NCBI GenBank assembly: GCA_023415835.1
Contig: JAEZJK010000054.1
Location: 1 to 64,000 of the forward strand
Origin: Bacillota bacterium
GTDB lineage: Bacteria; Bacillota; UBA4882; UBA8346
Direction of reading: 5' to 3'
DNA: 64,000 nt
Below, in pieces: positions 6,277 through 16,274 of this stretch; positions within the stretch are counted from its first letter, which is position 1, and each line of letters starts with the position of its first letter. A model generated the notes under the pieces. That model was given only the letters and a program-made list of their open reading frames with translations, did not search any database and was not told the origin of the DNA. Made by a program: the position numbers and the translations under genes.

Positions 6277-8791
6277 CAAGGTAAGAGTTCATGAATTAGG
6301 TAAGGAATTGGGGATATCACCCAAGGAGTTAATGCATTATCTTAATGATTTAGGTGCAAATGTACGGAACCATATGAGCACCATCGAAGATAAATTCGTT
6401 GACCAAGCCCGGCAAGCCTTTCCCAGTCAAAAACCGGCTAGGTTTTCACATGGCGCGCCGTCCGAACCTATAGCTAAAGTAGAACCAAATTTAGGGATGT
6501 CCAAACCAACGGTAACACCCGAACCAAGCCCGAGACAAATGCCTGCGGCATCGGGTGCTCCAAAAACTGTGGTTACCGAACCGACTAAAATAGGTCAACT
6601 ACCGCCAAAAGGGGAAGCTAAAAAGGAGCCTCCTATCTCCAAACGGGTTGAAGAACGGCCACAACCGAATCACGCGGCTCCAGCTAAACCTCAGTCGAAA
6701 CCCCAGGTTAAACCCGGGTTAAGACCCGGTGCACAAACGGCACAACCTGTACAACCGGTAACCAATTCCGGGGCGGTTAGGCCTAAAAAAGCTGAAGATA
6801 AGGGAAGGGCAAGGACGGCTAAGAACGATCCGAATCCTAATCAAACGCAACAACAAAGGCCCTATAACCATCAACCAAAACCTAATAATCAACCCAATCA
6901 AAAGCAGTTTAATAAACAGATAAAACCGGGACCGGGTATGGCGCGAGGGCCGGTAGCCCGTCCTACAGGCAACCGCCAAAACTCAAGGCCAATACAGCGT
7001 CCACCGGTCAAACCTAAAGGTCCGGTTACCAACGTGAAATCGGTTCAATTGCCGCCATCAATGAAGGTTAAAGATTTTTCTCAATTAATCGAAGTTGCCG
7101 CCGGGGAAGTAATTAAAAAGTTGATCGGTTTTGGAGTGCTGGCCACCATCAATCAAGAGATTGACATGGATACGATGGTATTATTGGCTGATGAATATAA
7201 TATTAGTGCTTCGGCCGCCCTTACTGAAGAAGAAAAATTAAAGGTGGAAGAGATTGAGGATGCTCCGGAATCTCTAATCTTAAGGCCTCCGGTAGTCACA
7301 ATCATGGGGCATGTAGATCATGGTAAGACTTCGCTTTTGGACGCAATCCGGGAAACAAATGTTATCGCCCAGGAAGCTGGTGGGATTACCCAACATATCG
7401 GAGCCTACCAGGTTGAGTTAAAAGATAGAAAAATTACTTTTTTAGACACGCCGGGCCATGCGGCATTTACCGCAATGAGGGCTCGCGGAGCCCAGGCCAC
7501 TGATATTGCAATTTTAGTGGTTGCCGCTGATGACGGAGTTATGCCTCAAACCGTGGAAGCGCTTAACCATGCTAAAGATGCTAACGTACCGATTATAGTA
7601 GCAGTCAATAAAATGGATAAACCCGGGGCAAACCCTGACCGAGTCAAACAGGATCTGACCGAATACGGTTTAGTTGCTGAAGAATGGGGCGGAGATACCA
7701 TTTTCGTTCCGGTTTCAGCCAAAAAGCGCGAAGGAATTGAACAGTTGTTGGAAATGATCCTACTCGTGGCTGACATGAAGGACTTGAGAGCCAATCCGGA
7801 TCGGGCGGCGAAAGGGACGATCATCGAAGCCAAGTTAGATAAGGGCCGGGGTTCGGTAGCGACCGTGTTGATTCAAACCGGAACCCTGGAAGTTGGAGAT
7901 GCGATTATTGCCGGGGCTGCTGCCGGTAAAGTAAGGGTATTGATCAATGATAAAGGTAAAAAACTTAAAAAGGCGGGTCCTTCGACACCAGTTGAGGTGA
8001 TCGGTTTTGATGAACTTCCGGAAGCCGGGGACATTCTCTACGCTGTTACCGAAGACCGGATGGCTCGTGGTTTAGCTGATAAACGAATGCAGCTGAAACG
8101 GGAAAACGAACTAAAACAAAATCAAAAGGTAACCTTAGATGACTTATTCACAAAGATTAAAGAAGGCGAAATTAAAGAATTAAAAATTGTCCTTAAAGCA
8201 GATGTCCAAGGTTCGGTGGAAGCGATTCGGCAATCGCTGGAACGCTTAACTAATGAAGAAGTCAGGGTGAAGGTAATTCACGGCGGAGTTGGCGGTATCG
8301 GCGAGGGTGATGTTATGCTAGCGTCAGCTTCGAATGCTATAGTCATCGGTTTTAACGTGCGCCCCGATCCAATGGCTAAAAGGATTGCGGAGAAAGAAAG
8401 TGTTGATATCCGCCTGTACCGGATCATCTATGAAATTATTGACGATGTTCAAAAGGCGATGGAAGGGATGTTGGCCCCGGAATACAAGGAGGTAATTGCC
8501 GGGCGGGCTGAAATTAGGGTGATTTATAAAGTCCCTAAATTCGGTAATATTGCCGGTTGTTATATCCTGGAAGGTAAAATCAATCGAAATGCCAGTGTCC
8601 GTTTAATCCGCGATAATATCGTAATTCATGACGGTAAGATCGACTCCTTAAAACGGTTTAAGGATGACGCCCGCGAGGTTGCGGAAGGTTTTGAATGTGG
8701 TATAGGTTTAGAGAAATATAATGACATTAAGGAGGGAGACATTATCGAAGCCTATGCCATGGAAGAAATTAAACGGACGTCAGTAAAATAG
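6263..8791 (+). CDS. infB: Translation initiation factor IF-2
   Basis: IF2 places initiator tRNA on the 30S subunit and uses GTP. The IF2 N-domain starts at INKVRVHELGKELGISPKEL, a Pro/Gln/Lys-rich linker fills about residues 50-270, then a second small N-domain. The G domain has GHVDHGKT (residue ~349), DTPGH, NKMD and SAKK. Domains II-IV follow to the end. GTG 6263 is preferred because the conserved sequence starts there behind GATGGGG; in-frame ATG codons at 6254 and 6257 are alternatives. It overlaps ylxQ by 14 bases. Confidence 0.95.
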   Translation: MSTINKVRVHELGKELGISPKELMHYLNDLGANVRNHMSTIEDKFVDQARQAFPSQKPARFSHGAPSEPIAKVEPNLGMSKPTVTPEPSPRQMPAASGAPKTVVTEPTKIGQLPPKGEAKKEPPISKRVEERPQPNHAAPAKPQSKPQVKPGLRPGAQTAQPVQPVTNSGAVRPKKAEDKGRARTAKNDPNPNQTQQQRPYNHQPKPNNQPNQKQFNKQIKPGPGMARGPVARPTGNRQNSRPIQRPPVKPKGPVTNVKSVQLPPSMKVKDFSQLIEVAAGEVIKKLIGFGVLATINQEIDMDTMVLLADEYNISASAALTEEEKLKVEEIEDAPESLILRPPVVTIMGHVDHGKTSLLDAIRETNVIAQEAGGITQHIGAYQVELKDRKITFLDTPGHAAFTAMRARGAQATDIAILVVAADDGVMPQTVEALNHAKDANVPIIVAVNKMDKPGANPDRVKQDLTEYGLVAEEWGGDTIFVPVSAKKREGIEQLLEMILLVADMKDLRANPDRAAKGTIIEAKLDKGRGSVATVLIQTGTLEVGDAIIAGAAAGKVRVLINDKGKKLKKAGPSTPVEVIGFDELPEAGDILYAVTEDRMARGLADKRMQLKRENELKQNQKVTLDDLFTKIKEGEIKELKIVLKADVQGSVEAIRQSLERLTNEEVRVKVIHGGVGGIGEGDVMLASASNAIVIGFNVRPDPMAKRIAEKESVDIRLYRIIYEIIDDVQKAMEGMLAPEYKEVIAGRAEIRVIYKVPKFGNIAGCYILEGKINRNASVRLIRDNIVIHDGKIDSLKRFKDDAREVAEGFECGIGLEKYNDIKEGDIIEAYAMEEIKRTSVK

Positions 8792-8913
8792 CCGTCTACG
8801 TAAATTCTTAATTGACCCAAGCAAAATAATGAAAAAGATTGGCGTGGATCAGCAAGTATCGGTAGTATTGTTTAGATAGGAATATGTTTTTTAAAATTGA
8901 GTTCAAGAGTTGA

Positions 8914-8949
8914 AAGGTTTAAAAACATTCACAGTAAGTTTTAAACCTT
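8914..8949. repeat. Inverted repeat between infB and rbfA (first of two)
   Basis: The 11-base arm AAGGTTTAAAA (8914-8924) is matched perfectly by 8939-8949 across a 14-base loop. No T-run follows. It is one of two hairpins in the only large gap inside the rimP-ribF cluster. Confidence 0.6.
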
Positions 8950-8981
8950 GTTGTACCTCAAGATACTCGACATTACTATGA

Positions 8982-9020
8982 TTGATTGTGAGAAGTTGAC
9001 CATCAACTTTTCACAATCAA
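8982..9020. repeat. Long hairpin upstream of rbfA
   Basis: An 18-bp stem (8982-8999 with 9003-9020; a single G-T pair, three-base loop CCA) ends 16 bases before the rbfA SD (AAGGAGG, 9037-9043). There is no T-run on the plus strand. It may be an RNase processing site separating the infB and rbfA halves of the transcript, or an inserted palindrome. Confidence 0.65.
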
Positions 9021-9051
9021 CCTTTCACCTCTTAAAAAGGAGGATTTGAAA

Positions 9052-9408
9052 ATGGCGGAACACCGTAGCGAAAGATTACGGGAGTTAATAAAATCGGAAT
9101 TTGGTTCCATGCTGCAAAGGGATTTAAAAGACCCGCGTATCGGGTTTGTCAGCGTTACTGATGTTGAAGTTTCTAATGATTATAGCCATGTTAAAATATT
9201 CGTTAGCGTCCTCGGGGATGATGAGGCAAAAAGGCTGGCCATGGAAGGTTTGGAAAGCGCTAAAGGTTTTATCCGTTCCGAATTGGGCCAGCGGATTAGG
9301 CTACGCCATACTCCGGAGGTTCACATCATTGCCGATAATTCCATTGAGAGAGGATCTCGAATCTTTGAGTTATTGGAAAAAGTAAAGCAAGAGGAGAGTT
9401 CCAGTTGA
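9052..9408 (+). CDS. rbfA: Ribosome-binding factor A
   Basis: A 118-residue single KH-like domain protein that helps 16S rRNA 5' processing and cold adaptation. Signature parts are RLRELIKSEFGSMLQRDLKD and the GFVSVTDVEVSNDYSHVKIF strand, with LRHTPEVHIIADNSIERG near the end. ATG 9052 is chosen over the in-frame TTG 9046 because it lies eight bases after a perfect AAGGAGG. It overlaps nrnA by four bases. Confidence 0.95.
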   Translation: MAEHRSERLRELIKSEFGSMLQRDLKDPRIGFVSVTDVEVSNDYSHVKIFVSVLGDDEAKRLAMEGLESAKGFIRSELGQRIRLRHTPEVHIIADNSIERGSRIFELLEKVKQEESSS

Positions 9409-10382
9409 AATTGGATTCACAAGGGTTTTTCAGGTTTATCCAAACAAAGGAGCGTTTTATAGTCACCTGTCATGTCCATCCTGACGGTGATGCTATCGGT
9501 TCATTGTTGGCGATCGGATTTCTCTTAAAACAGTATGGGAAACAAGTGGAATTAATTTGCTCCGAGGGTGTCCCGGCAGTATACCTTTTTCTTGAGGGAA
9601 ACCAGTTAATTAAGAAAGAAAGGGAGCGTTCGGCAACACCGGAGGTTTTGATTTCGGTTGATTGCGCTGAAAAGGATCGTTGCGCCATTGACGCCGGGAC
9701 GTGGGACATACCGGGGTTAACCATTGTCAACATCGACCACCATATTACTAATACCGGTTTTGGAAAGATAAACCTCATAGACCCTCAGGCCGCAGCTACC
9801 GGAGAAGTACTATATCGGATGTTTAGTGAGGCTGGCGCCTTATTAAACCAAGCAATAGCTGCCGCCTTGTATACAGCGGTGGCAACGGATACCGGCTTTT
9901 TCCGTTATTCAAGCACATCCTCTTACACCTTGGAATTGGCTTCGCAATTGGTGAAAGAATATGGCATTGAACCGTCCAAGGTAGCCGAACAGGTACATGA
10001 ACAAAAAAGTTTTAAATCCGTCCGATTGTTGGGTGAAGTTTTATGCACATTAAAAGTTGGCATCAACGGTAAAGTCGCCTGGATGGTCCTAGATCAACCA
10101 ATGTTAAGTAAATTCCAAGTAGAAAATGAAGAGACAGAGAGTTTTGTGAATTATGCCCGTTCCATTGAAGGAGTAGAGATTGGAATTTTATTTAAGGAAT
10201 TACGCCCCGATGAAATCAAATTAAGCTGGCGGTCATCGGTAGCTGTAGATGTCAGTAAATTGGCGGCTTATTTCGGCGGCGGCGGCCATGCCAGGGCAGC
10301 CGGTTGTACTATCAACGGCTCGGTTGATAAGGTCGTAAATGATGTTTTAAAGTTTGTCGCCGAATATTATGAGGCTCGTTAA
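9405..10382 (+). CDS. nrnA: DHH-family oligoribonuclease/pAp phosphatase NrnA
   Basis: A 325-residue DHH/DHHA1 phosphoesterase that degrades short RNAs and dephosphorylates pAp. Metal-site motifs are visible: HPDGDAIGS (residues ~25-33), VDCAEKDR, NIDHHITN (DHH motif, ~112) and the C-terminal GGGGHARAAG of the DHHA1 domain. TTG 9405 overlaps the rbfA stop and lies behind GAGGAG. rbfA-nrnA-truB is the usual Firmicutes order. Confidence 0.93.
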   Translation: MKLDSQGFFRFIQTKERFIVTCHVHPDGDAIGSLLAIGFLLKQYGKQVELICSEGVPAVYLFLEGNQLIKKERERSATPEVLISVDCAEKDRCAIDAGTWDIPGLTIVNIDHHITNTGFGKINLIDPQAAATGEVLYRMFSEAGALLNQAIAAALYTAVATDTGFFRYSSTSSYTLELASQLVKEYGIEPSKVAEQVHEQKSFKSVRLLGEVLCTLKVGINGKVAWMVLDQPMLSKFQVENEETESFVNYARSIEGVEIGILFKELRPDEIKLSWRSSVAVDVSKLAAYFGGGGHARAAGCTINGSVDKVVNDVLKFVAEYYEAR

Positions 10383-10384
10383 AT

Positions 10385-11308
10385 ATGTGGCATGGGGTTT
10401 TAATAATTTATAAAGAACGGGGTTTAACCTCTCACCAAGTAATCGCAAAACTACGCCGGATTCTAAAGCAAAAGGAGATTGGGCATACCGGAACTTTAGA
10501 TCCAGCAGCAGAGGGCGTATTAGTGGTGGGACTGGGACAGGCTACCCGTTCTTTTTCTTTTTTGGATGAATCCGTCAAAGTATACCAGGCACAAATAATT
10601 CTCGGGCAACAGACTGATACCCAGGACGCTTCCGGAAAAGTTATTGCCGAAACATCCGAAACCGATTTGACAATTGAGGTTATTAAAAAAACAATTACCG
10701 AACTAACCGGGGATATCCAGCAGATACCGCCGATGTATTCGGCTGTTAAGTTACACGGGCAAAAGCTGTATGATTTAGCGCGCCAGGGTGTTACGGTTGA
10801 ACGCAATGCACGTCCTATTACTGTCTATAGCTGGACTATTGAAAACCCTAAGTGCAAATACAAATTTAAGGATCAATTTATCTCCGTAATTACTTGTTCC
10901 AAGGGTACATATATCAGGACCCTCATTAACGATCTGGGAGAAAAGCTAGGCTGCGGAGGGCATATGGGTGATTTGCTCCGTCTCCAATCCGGGAGTTTTC
11001 GACTGAATGATGCGGTTACTTTGGATCAGGTTAGTGAATGCGTTCAAACCGGATCTTTTAGTGGCTTGTTATTGCCAATATCAAAAGCCTTAAATCATTT
11101 ACCCTCAATTTACCCAGAAGATGAGGATCTTCTAAAAGTTCAAAACGGTGGTAAATTATCTTTTTATAAGTATGATAAGGTTAAAACTCCCGGAAGCCTG
11201 GTTAAGGCCTTAGAAATTGAGACCGATAAAACCATTGCCATACTTCGTTTGGAAGAAAATAGTTCATATCGTTTCTGGCAACCAATCAAAGTATTTCGTT
11301 ATGATTAG
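10385..11308 (+). CDS. truB: tRNA pseudouridine-55 synthase TruB
   Basis: A 307-residue enzyme that makes pseudouridine 55 in the tRNA T loop. The catalytic Asp is in GHTGTLDPAAEGVLVVGLG (residues ~35-53), with YSAVKLHGQKLYDLAR and CSKGTYIRTLINDLGEKLG farther on. It starts two bases after the nrnA stop. The C-terminal part beyond ~215 is less conserved and lacks a clear PUA signature. Confidence 0.95.
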   Translation: MWHGVLIIYKERGLTSHQVIAKLRRILKQKEIGHTGTLDPAAEGVLVVGLGQATRSFSFLDESVKVYQAQIILGQQTDTQDASGKVIAETSETDLTIEVIKKTITELTGDIQQIPPMYSAVKLHGQKLYDLARQGVTVERNARPITVYSWTIENPKCKYKFKDQFISVITCSKGTYIRTLINDLGEKLGCGGHMGDLLRLQSGSFRLNDAVTLDQVSECVQTGSFSGLLLPISKALNHLPSIYPEDEDLLKVQNGGKLSFYKYDKVKTPGSLVKALEIETDKTIAILRLEENSSYRFWQPIKVFRYD

Positions 11309-11436
11309 GGCTAACAATTTAGAAAAACAGGAGACAGAAGACAGAAAACGGAAGTTAAAACAGGCATTAGAAGACAAGGGATAAATTCTGAAGTTGTTAA
11401 ATTAAAGTGGATGCATCTTTAATAACTGGAGTAATC

Positions 11437-12369
11437 ATGAAAATTTGGAATTCAATTTTACAGGCTAGACAGGAAACCGCAAAGACAAAGAAAAGTTCGG
11501 TAGTGACTATCGGTAATTTTGATGGAGTCCATCGTGGGCATCAAGCTATTATTAAGCGAACCATAGCCAATGCTCACCGACTTAATAGTTTGGCTATTGC
11601 CTTGACATTTTCAAACCATACTGAAAGTTTATTAGGAGAAGCCCCTTTATTAATAAATATGCCGTTAATCAGAAGGGAACTTTTGGCCAAACAAGGGTTG
11701 GACGCTCTTTTAGAGGTTGAATTTACCCAAAACCTAGCTGATTTGGAACCTGAAATTTTTTTCAGGACCTGGCTGATCGAAGGGTTAAATGTCAAAGCTT
11801 TGGTGGTTGGCCACGATTTTCGTTTTGGATCAGCCGGACGGGGAGACTATCAGTTATTAGAAGAAATATCAGTTACAAACGAGATCCTTTTGGAAAGAAT
11901 AGCCCCAATCCAAGAAAACGGAGATGCCATTAGTAGTTCAAGAATCCGTCAACTTTTGGCTGAAGGCCAGATTGAACAGGCAAATCGAATGCTGGGGTAT
12001 AATTTTATAATTGAAGGTGAAGTTATTAAAGGGGAACAACTTGGCCGGAAACTAGGATATCCTACGGCAAACATCAGTTTGAAACAGGAATATTTATTAC
12101 CATGTTACGGGGTTTATTTAGTTAGGCTATTTGTTGAAAGTAGTTACTATTTTGGCGTTGCTAATGTGGGGATCAAACCTACCTTTGGTAAATCCTTTCC
12201 TTTAGTTGAGATTTACCTGTTCGACGTTGAACTAAATCTCTATAACAAAACAGCGCGGGTTGAGTTTCTGAGATTTATCCGGCCGGAAAACCGTTTTGCA
12301 GGACCGGAGGCTTTACGTGCCCAAATTGCACGGGATGTAGAGACCGCTCAAGGTTTTCTGAAAAGCTAA
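11437..12369 (+). CDS. ribF: Bifunctional riboflavin kinase / FAD synthetase
   Basis: A 310-residue enzyme converting riboflavin to FMN and then FAD. The N-terminal nucleotidyltransferase domain has TIGNFDGVHRGHQAII and the SSSRIRQLLAEG end motif. The C-terminal kinase domain has GRKLGYPTANI and VGIKPTFG. ATG 11437 behind TGGAG is preferred to the in-frame GTG 11407. The 128-base gap from truB contains purine-rich direct repeats (GGAGACAGAAGACAG) but no clear promoter. Confidence 0.95.
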   Translation: MKIWNSILQARQETAKTKKSSVVTIGNFDGVHRGHQAIIKRTIANAHRLNSLAIALTFSNHTESLLGEAPLLINMPLIRRELLAKQGLDALLEVEFTQNLADLEPEIFFRTWLIEGLNVKALVVGHDFRFGSAGRGDYQLLEEISVTNEILLERIAPIQENGDAISSSRIRQLLAEGQIEQANRMLGYNFIIEGEVIKGEQLGRKLGYPTANISLKQEYLLPCYGVYLVRLFVESSYYFGVANVGIKPTFGKSFPLVEIYLFDVELNLYNKTARVEFLRFIRPENRFAGPEALRAQIARDVETAQGFLKS

Positions 12370-12419
12370 CGGGCTATAATAATTAAGATAATAGTCATGG
12401 AATACTATAAAAAAATCGA

Positions 12420-12974
12420 ATGATAATGCAATTTTTGTGGTTGATTTTCATATACTTTTTGGCAGGCTTAACCGTTAATCCCCTTAAAAAAAAACTACCT
12501 AGCCAAAAAAGAGGCCAATATCGGGTTTCGACTAAATCTACCTTAGCACCGATCTTGATTGGGCTTGGGGGAGTTATGACAGCAGACTGGTTAAGTGACG
12601 GTAATCCGCTTTGGCCGGCTTTGGGTTTGATATGCGGTGTAGTTGGAGCGTTGTTCCCCTATCCATACCAGTCGAAACCGGATTTTAAAGCGGGATTGGC
12701 CGTCTATTTTGGAGGTGTATTCTACTTAAAACCGGTTATCGCTTTAACCGGTTTTAGTATTGCTTTGGAAGTGTTATTGTTGAGTAAAGATCAAATTTTG
12801 ACGGCAATCATCTTCAGTAGTATCCTTCCGATCCTATTTGGCTTTTCACAGATTAATCCTTTCTTTTTTTGGGCGGCGGCCGTTATTCTATTGATTTTTC
12901 TAATTAAGTTAAAAAATAAAATCCGATTAAGAATTAGGCGGTTTTTTAATCAGGAAAAGGGGGATGAAAGGTAA
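12420..12974 (+). CDS. Polytopic membrane protein, possibly PlsY-like
   Basis: A 184-residue hydrophobic protein with about five membrane segments. The first segment (residues 4-20) is followed by a basic loop. The stretch LGLICGVVGALFPYPYQSKP and its surroundings faintly recall glycerol-3-phosphate acyltransferase PlsY (GHxFP...KGGKGVA), but the catalytic KGGKG-type motif is missing. No strong SD is visible before ATG 12420; the in-frame ATG 12426 is an alternative. Family assignment is weak. Confidence 0.65.
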   Translation: MIMQFLWLIFIYFLAGLTVNPLKKKLPSQKRGQYRVSTKSTLAPILIGLGGVMTADWLSDGNPLWPALGLICGVVGALFPYPYQSKPDFKAGLAVYFGGVFYLKPVIALTGFSIALEVLLLSKDQILTAIIFSSILPILFGFSQINPFFFWAAAVILLIFLIKLKNKIRLRIRRFFNQEKGDER

Positions 12975-13027
12975 AAAGGCATGAGCGTGGGCAAGGAGGC
13001 CGAATAATCAGCCTTTGATGCCTTTTC
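12974..13027 (+). terminator. Terminator-like stem
   Basis: AAAAGGCAT (12974-12982) pairs with ATGCCTTTT (13018-13026) around an inner AGGC/GCCT hairpin, directly after the membrane protein. The T-run is short and forms part of the stem. The rest of the gap to ppdK (to 13270) has no convincing gene; a 62-codon frame at 13140 has no SD and no homology that I see. Confidence 0.55.
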
Positions 13028-13270
13028 ATCCTCTCGATTTCTTTCCAGCTAAGGTGGTATTAATTTTATCTGCCCCGAAGTTTGGGTAGGGGACTGTCTA
13101 GAAAAAATGGACATTGTAAAATTACTATAAATTTATGAAATGAGGGAGGATCTTAAATCAAGAATCGCGAATCATAAATGTCGGGTTTACGTCAGTAGTG
13201 GAAAGTGTAACACATTTCAAGATGCACTTTCTGATAAATGTACACATATCAATTATTTGGAGGTATTTGA

Positions 13271-16003
13271 ATGGCAAAATACGTTTACTTTTTTGGCGGC
13301 GGGAAAGCCGACGGAAATGAGTCAATGAAGAACCTGTTGGGCGGTAAAGGGGCCAACCTGGCGGAAATGGCAGGACATTCCGGGCTTCGCCTGCCGGTTC
13401 CTCCCGGTTTTACTATTACTACCGAAGTTTGTACATACTATTATGCCAACAAGCATTCTTATCCAAAGGAACTTCAATCCCAGGTGGAAGAGGCGCTCGG
13501 GAAAATTGAAAAATTAATGGGTAAAAAGTTTGGGGACGTTAAGAACCCATTGTTGGTTTCGGTCCGTTCCGGGGCCCGTAAATCAATGCCTGGAATGATG
13601 GATACCGTCTTGAATGTCGGATTAAACGATGAAACAGTTAAAGGTATAATTGAAAAAACTAATAATCCGCGGTTTGCTTATGACGCTTACCGGCGTTTGG
13701 TCATGATGTACGCTGATGTTGTAATGGAAAAAGCCGCAGGGATTGAACCAAAAGATGGCAAAGGGGTCCGTAAAATCCTTGACGAGCGTTTGGAGGAAGT
13801 AAAAAAAGCAAAAGGTTATCATAATGATACCGATTTGACTGCGGATGACTTGAAACAACTAGTAACCGACTTCAAAACGATTGTTAAGGATGTACTCGGC
13901 AAACCTTTCCCCGAAAATCCCCAGGATCAACTTTGGGGTGGAATCGGCGCTGTTTTTATGAGCTGGAATGGCAAACGCGCCGTTGAATACCGCCGCATTG
14001 AAAAAATTCCCGATGAATGGGGCACTGCTGTTAACGTCCAGTCAATGGTCTTTGGGAATATGGGTGAAGATTCCGCAACCGGTGTTGCCTTTACCAGGAA
14101 TCCCGGGAACGGGGAGAATCATTTTTATGGCGAATATTTGGTTAATGCCCAGGGAGAGGATGTCGTTGCCGGTATCCGGACCCCGGCTCCAATCAATGAT
14201 TATTCCAAGAACGACCAGAGCAAACATCTTCCGACTTTGGAACAGATCATGCCCGAGATTTACAAAGAACTCTATGACATTCAAGGGCGCCTTGAAAAAC
14301 ATTACCATGATATGCAGGACATCGAGTTCACCATTGAGAAGGGCACTTTATATATGTTGCAATGCCGCGTCGGCAAGCGGAATGGTGTAGCTGCCGTTCG
14401 AATGGCAACCGAGATGCATAAGGAAAAATTGATCGATGCTGAAACTGCCGTGATGCGTGTAGCCCCCACTCAACTAGTGGAATTGCTTCTACCGATGCTT
14501 GATCCGGCTGCAGAAAAAAGCGCCAAAGCAATTGCTAAAGGCCTTCCGGCCGGACCTGGCGGCGCCAAGGGGCGCGTCGTATTCACAAGTGAAGACGCAG
14601 TGGCGTGGGCTGCCAAGGGTGAGAAAGTAATCTTAGTCCGTGAAGAAACATCCCCGGAAGATGTTGATGGCATGCACAAAGCGCAAGCGATTCTCACTAC
14701 TAAGGGCGGTATGACTTCCCATGCGGCATTAGTTGCCCGCGGTTGGGGTAAGTGTTGTGTCGTCGGTTGTTCGGAGATCGAAGTCACCGGAAAATCTTTT
14801 ACCACCAAGGGTGGGGATGTCATAAAAGAAGGTGACTGGATTACTATCAACGGTACTAAAGGTCTGGTATATCAGGGCGGGCTTTCGTTGGTGGATGCGG
14901 ATCTTGAACATAACCCATCTTATTTGGATCTAATGAAACTATGCGACCAGCTCAGAACCTTAAAGATTCGGACTAACGCCGACGCTCCGAAAGACGCTGC
15001 TAAGGCCATCCAGTTCGGCGCCGAAGGAATTGGCCTTTTCCGGACTGAGCATATGTTTTACGGTGAGGGAAGCGATAAACCATTATTCCTGCTCCGGAAG
15101 ATGATTATGAGTAAAAACGTCGAAGAACGCCGTTCCGCTTTGAACGAACTCTTCCCATTCGTAAAGAATGATATTAAGGCGACTATGGAAGTCCTGAACG
15201 GGTTACCAATTACGATCCGGTTGTTAGACCCGCCACTCCACGAATTTGTGCCCCATTCCGAAGATAGGCTGTCGGCTTTGGCAAAAGAACTTGGAGTAGA
15301 TCTGGAAGAAGTTAAAAAACGTGGCGAAGGGTTGCGGGAAAACAACCCAATGCTCGGCCATCGTGGGGTTCGGTTAGGCATTACTTATCCGGAAGTCTCC
15401 GAGATGCAGATTCGGGCGATCCTTGAGGCGGCAGGAGAGTTGATTAAAGAAGGTAAGAAAGCCTATCCGGAGATTATGATCCCAGTTACCTGTACCGTTA
15501 ATGAACTTACCGATCAAAGAAAGATCGTTGATCAAATTTATAGTGAAGTTTGCCAAAAACTTGGCCTGAAAGAGATTCCGTTTATGTTTGGAACAATGAT
15601 CGAGATTCCACGCGCGGCGTTGACTGCCGGGAAAATGGCGGAAGTGGCTGAGTTCTTCTCCTTCGGGACCAATGATTTGACCCAAATGAGCTTCGGCTTC
15701 TCCCGGGATGACATTGGCAGCTTCTTACCGGATTACCTCGATAAGAAAGTTTTGAAGGACGATCCTTTCCAAACTATTGATCAGGAAGGCGTCGGCGAGT
15801 TGATCAAGTTTGGGATCGATCGCGGCCGCACTACCAGGAAAGACTTAAAGGTTGGTATCTGCGGCGAGCACGGCGGTGATCCTGAATCGGTAAAATTCTG
15901 TCATCGGGTGGGAATGAGCTATGTTTCCTGTTCAACGTTCCGGGTCCCGATCTCCCGGTTGGCTGCGGCTCAGGCTGCGGTTGAGGATAAAAGGAATAAA
16001 TAA
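13271..16003 (+). CDS. ppdK: Pyruvate, phosphate dikinase
   Basis: A 910-residue enzyme interconverting pyruvate + ATP + Pi and PEP + AMP + PPi. The N-terminal ATP-grasp part starts FFGGGKADGNESMKNLLGGKG, the central swivelling domain carries the phospho-His motif GGMTSHAALVARGWGK (~residue 480), and the C-terminal PEP/pyruvate barrel has FRTEHMF, FGTNDLTQMSFG and the catalytic Cys in CGEHGGDP. The length is slightly above the usual 870-900. An SD (GGAGG) precedes ATG 13271. The gene stands alone and ends in a terminator. In anaerobes of this type it often works in PPi-linked glycolysis. Confidence 0.98.
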   Translation: MAKYVYFFGGGKADGNESMKNLLGGKGANLAEMAGHSGLRLPVPPGFTITTEVCTYYYANKHSYPKELQSQVEEALGKIEKLMGKKFGDVKNPLLVSVRSGARKSMPGMMDTVLNVGLNDETVKGIIEKTNNPRFAYDAYRRLVMMYADVVMEKAAGIEPKDGKGVRKILDERLEEVKKAKGYHNDTDLTADDLKQLVTDFKTIVKDVLGKPFPENPQDQLWGGIGAVFMSWNGKRAVEYRRIEKIPDEWGTAVNVQSMVFGNMGEDSATGVAFTRNPGNGENHFYGEYLVNAQGEDVVAGIRTPAPINDYSKNDQSKHLPTLEQIMPEIYKELYDIQGRLEKHYHDMQDIEFTIEKGTLYMLQCRVGKRNGVAAVRMATEMHKEKLIDAETAVMRVAPTQLVELLLPMLDPAAEKSAKAIAKGLPAGPGGAKGRVVFTSEDAVAWAAKGEKVILVREETSPEDVDGMHKAQAILTTKGGMTSHAALVARGWGKCCVVGCSEIEVTGKSFTTKGGDVIKEGDWITINGTKGLVYQGGLSLVDADLEHNPSYLDLMKLCDQLRTLKIRTNADAPKDAAKAIQFGAEGIGLFRTEHMFYGEGSDKPLFLLRKMIMSKNVEERRSALNELFPFVKNDIKATMEVLNGLPITIRLLDPPLHEFVPHSEDRLSALAKELGVDLEEVKKRGEGLRENNPMLGHRGVRLGITYPEVSEMQIRAILEAAGELIKEGKKAYPEIMIPVTCTVNELTDQRKIVDQIYSEVCQKLGLKEIPFMFGTMIEIPRAALTAGKMAEVAEFFSFGTNDLTQMSFGFSRDDIGSFLPDYLDKKVLKDDPFQTIDQEGVGELIKFGIDRGRTTRKDLKVGICGEHGGDPESVKFCHRVGMSYVSCSTFRVPISRLAAAQAAVEDKRNK

Positions 16004-16015
16004 TCCCTGATTAAA

Positions 16016-16048
16016 AAGGCGGGAGCTAAAATGTCCCCGCCTTTTTTG
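16016..16048 (+). terminator. Rho-independent terminator of ppdK
   Basis: AAGGCGGG (16016-16023) pairs with CCCGCCTT (16036-16043), followed by TTTTGTTTTT. Confidence 0.9.
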
Positions 16049-16274
16049 TTTTTAAATACTATTTACAGCAATATTTAACTAAAAGGTTTTAGATGTTTAT
16101 GTTGAATATATTCCTGAAATAAATCTACAGATAGTGGAATTCAAATGATAATTTGAAATTTATTAAGTAAGAAGGCAATAATCCTTAAATATCGCCACTT
16201 AGAGAGTTCCATTTTTTAAATGCTTGCCGGAATTTATTTATAAACAAAAACAACATTCTAGTGGAGGTTTTTCG

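Noticed and set aside
13140..13328. 62-codon frame upstream of ppdK
   Set aside because: No SD, no homology, and it overlaps the well-supported ppdK start.
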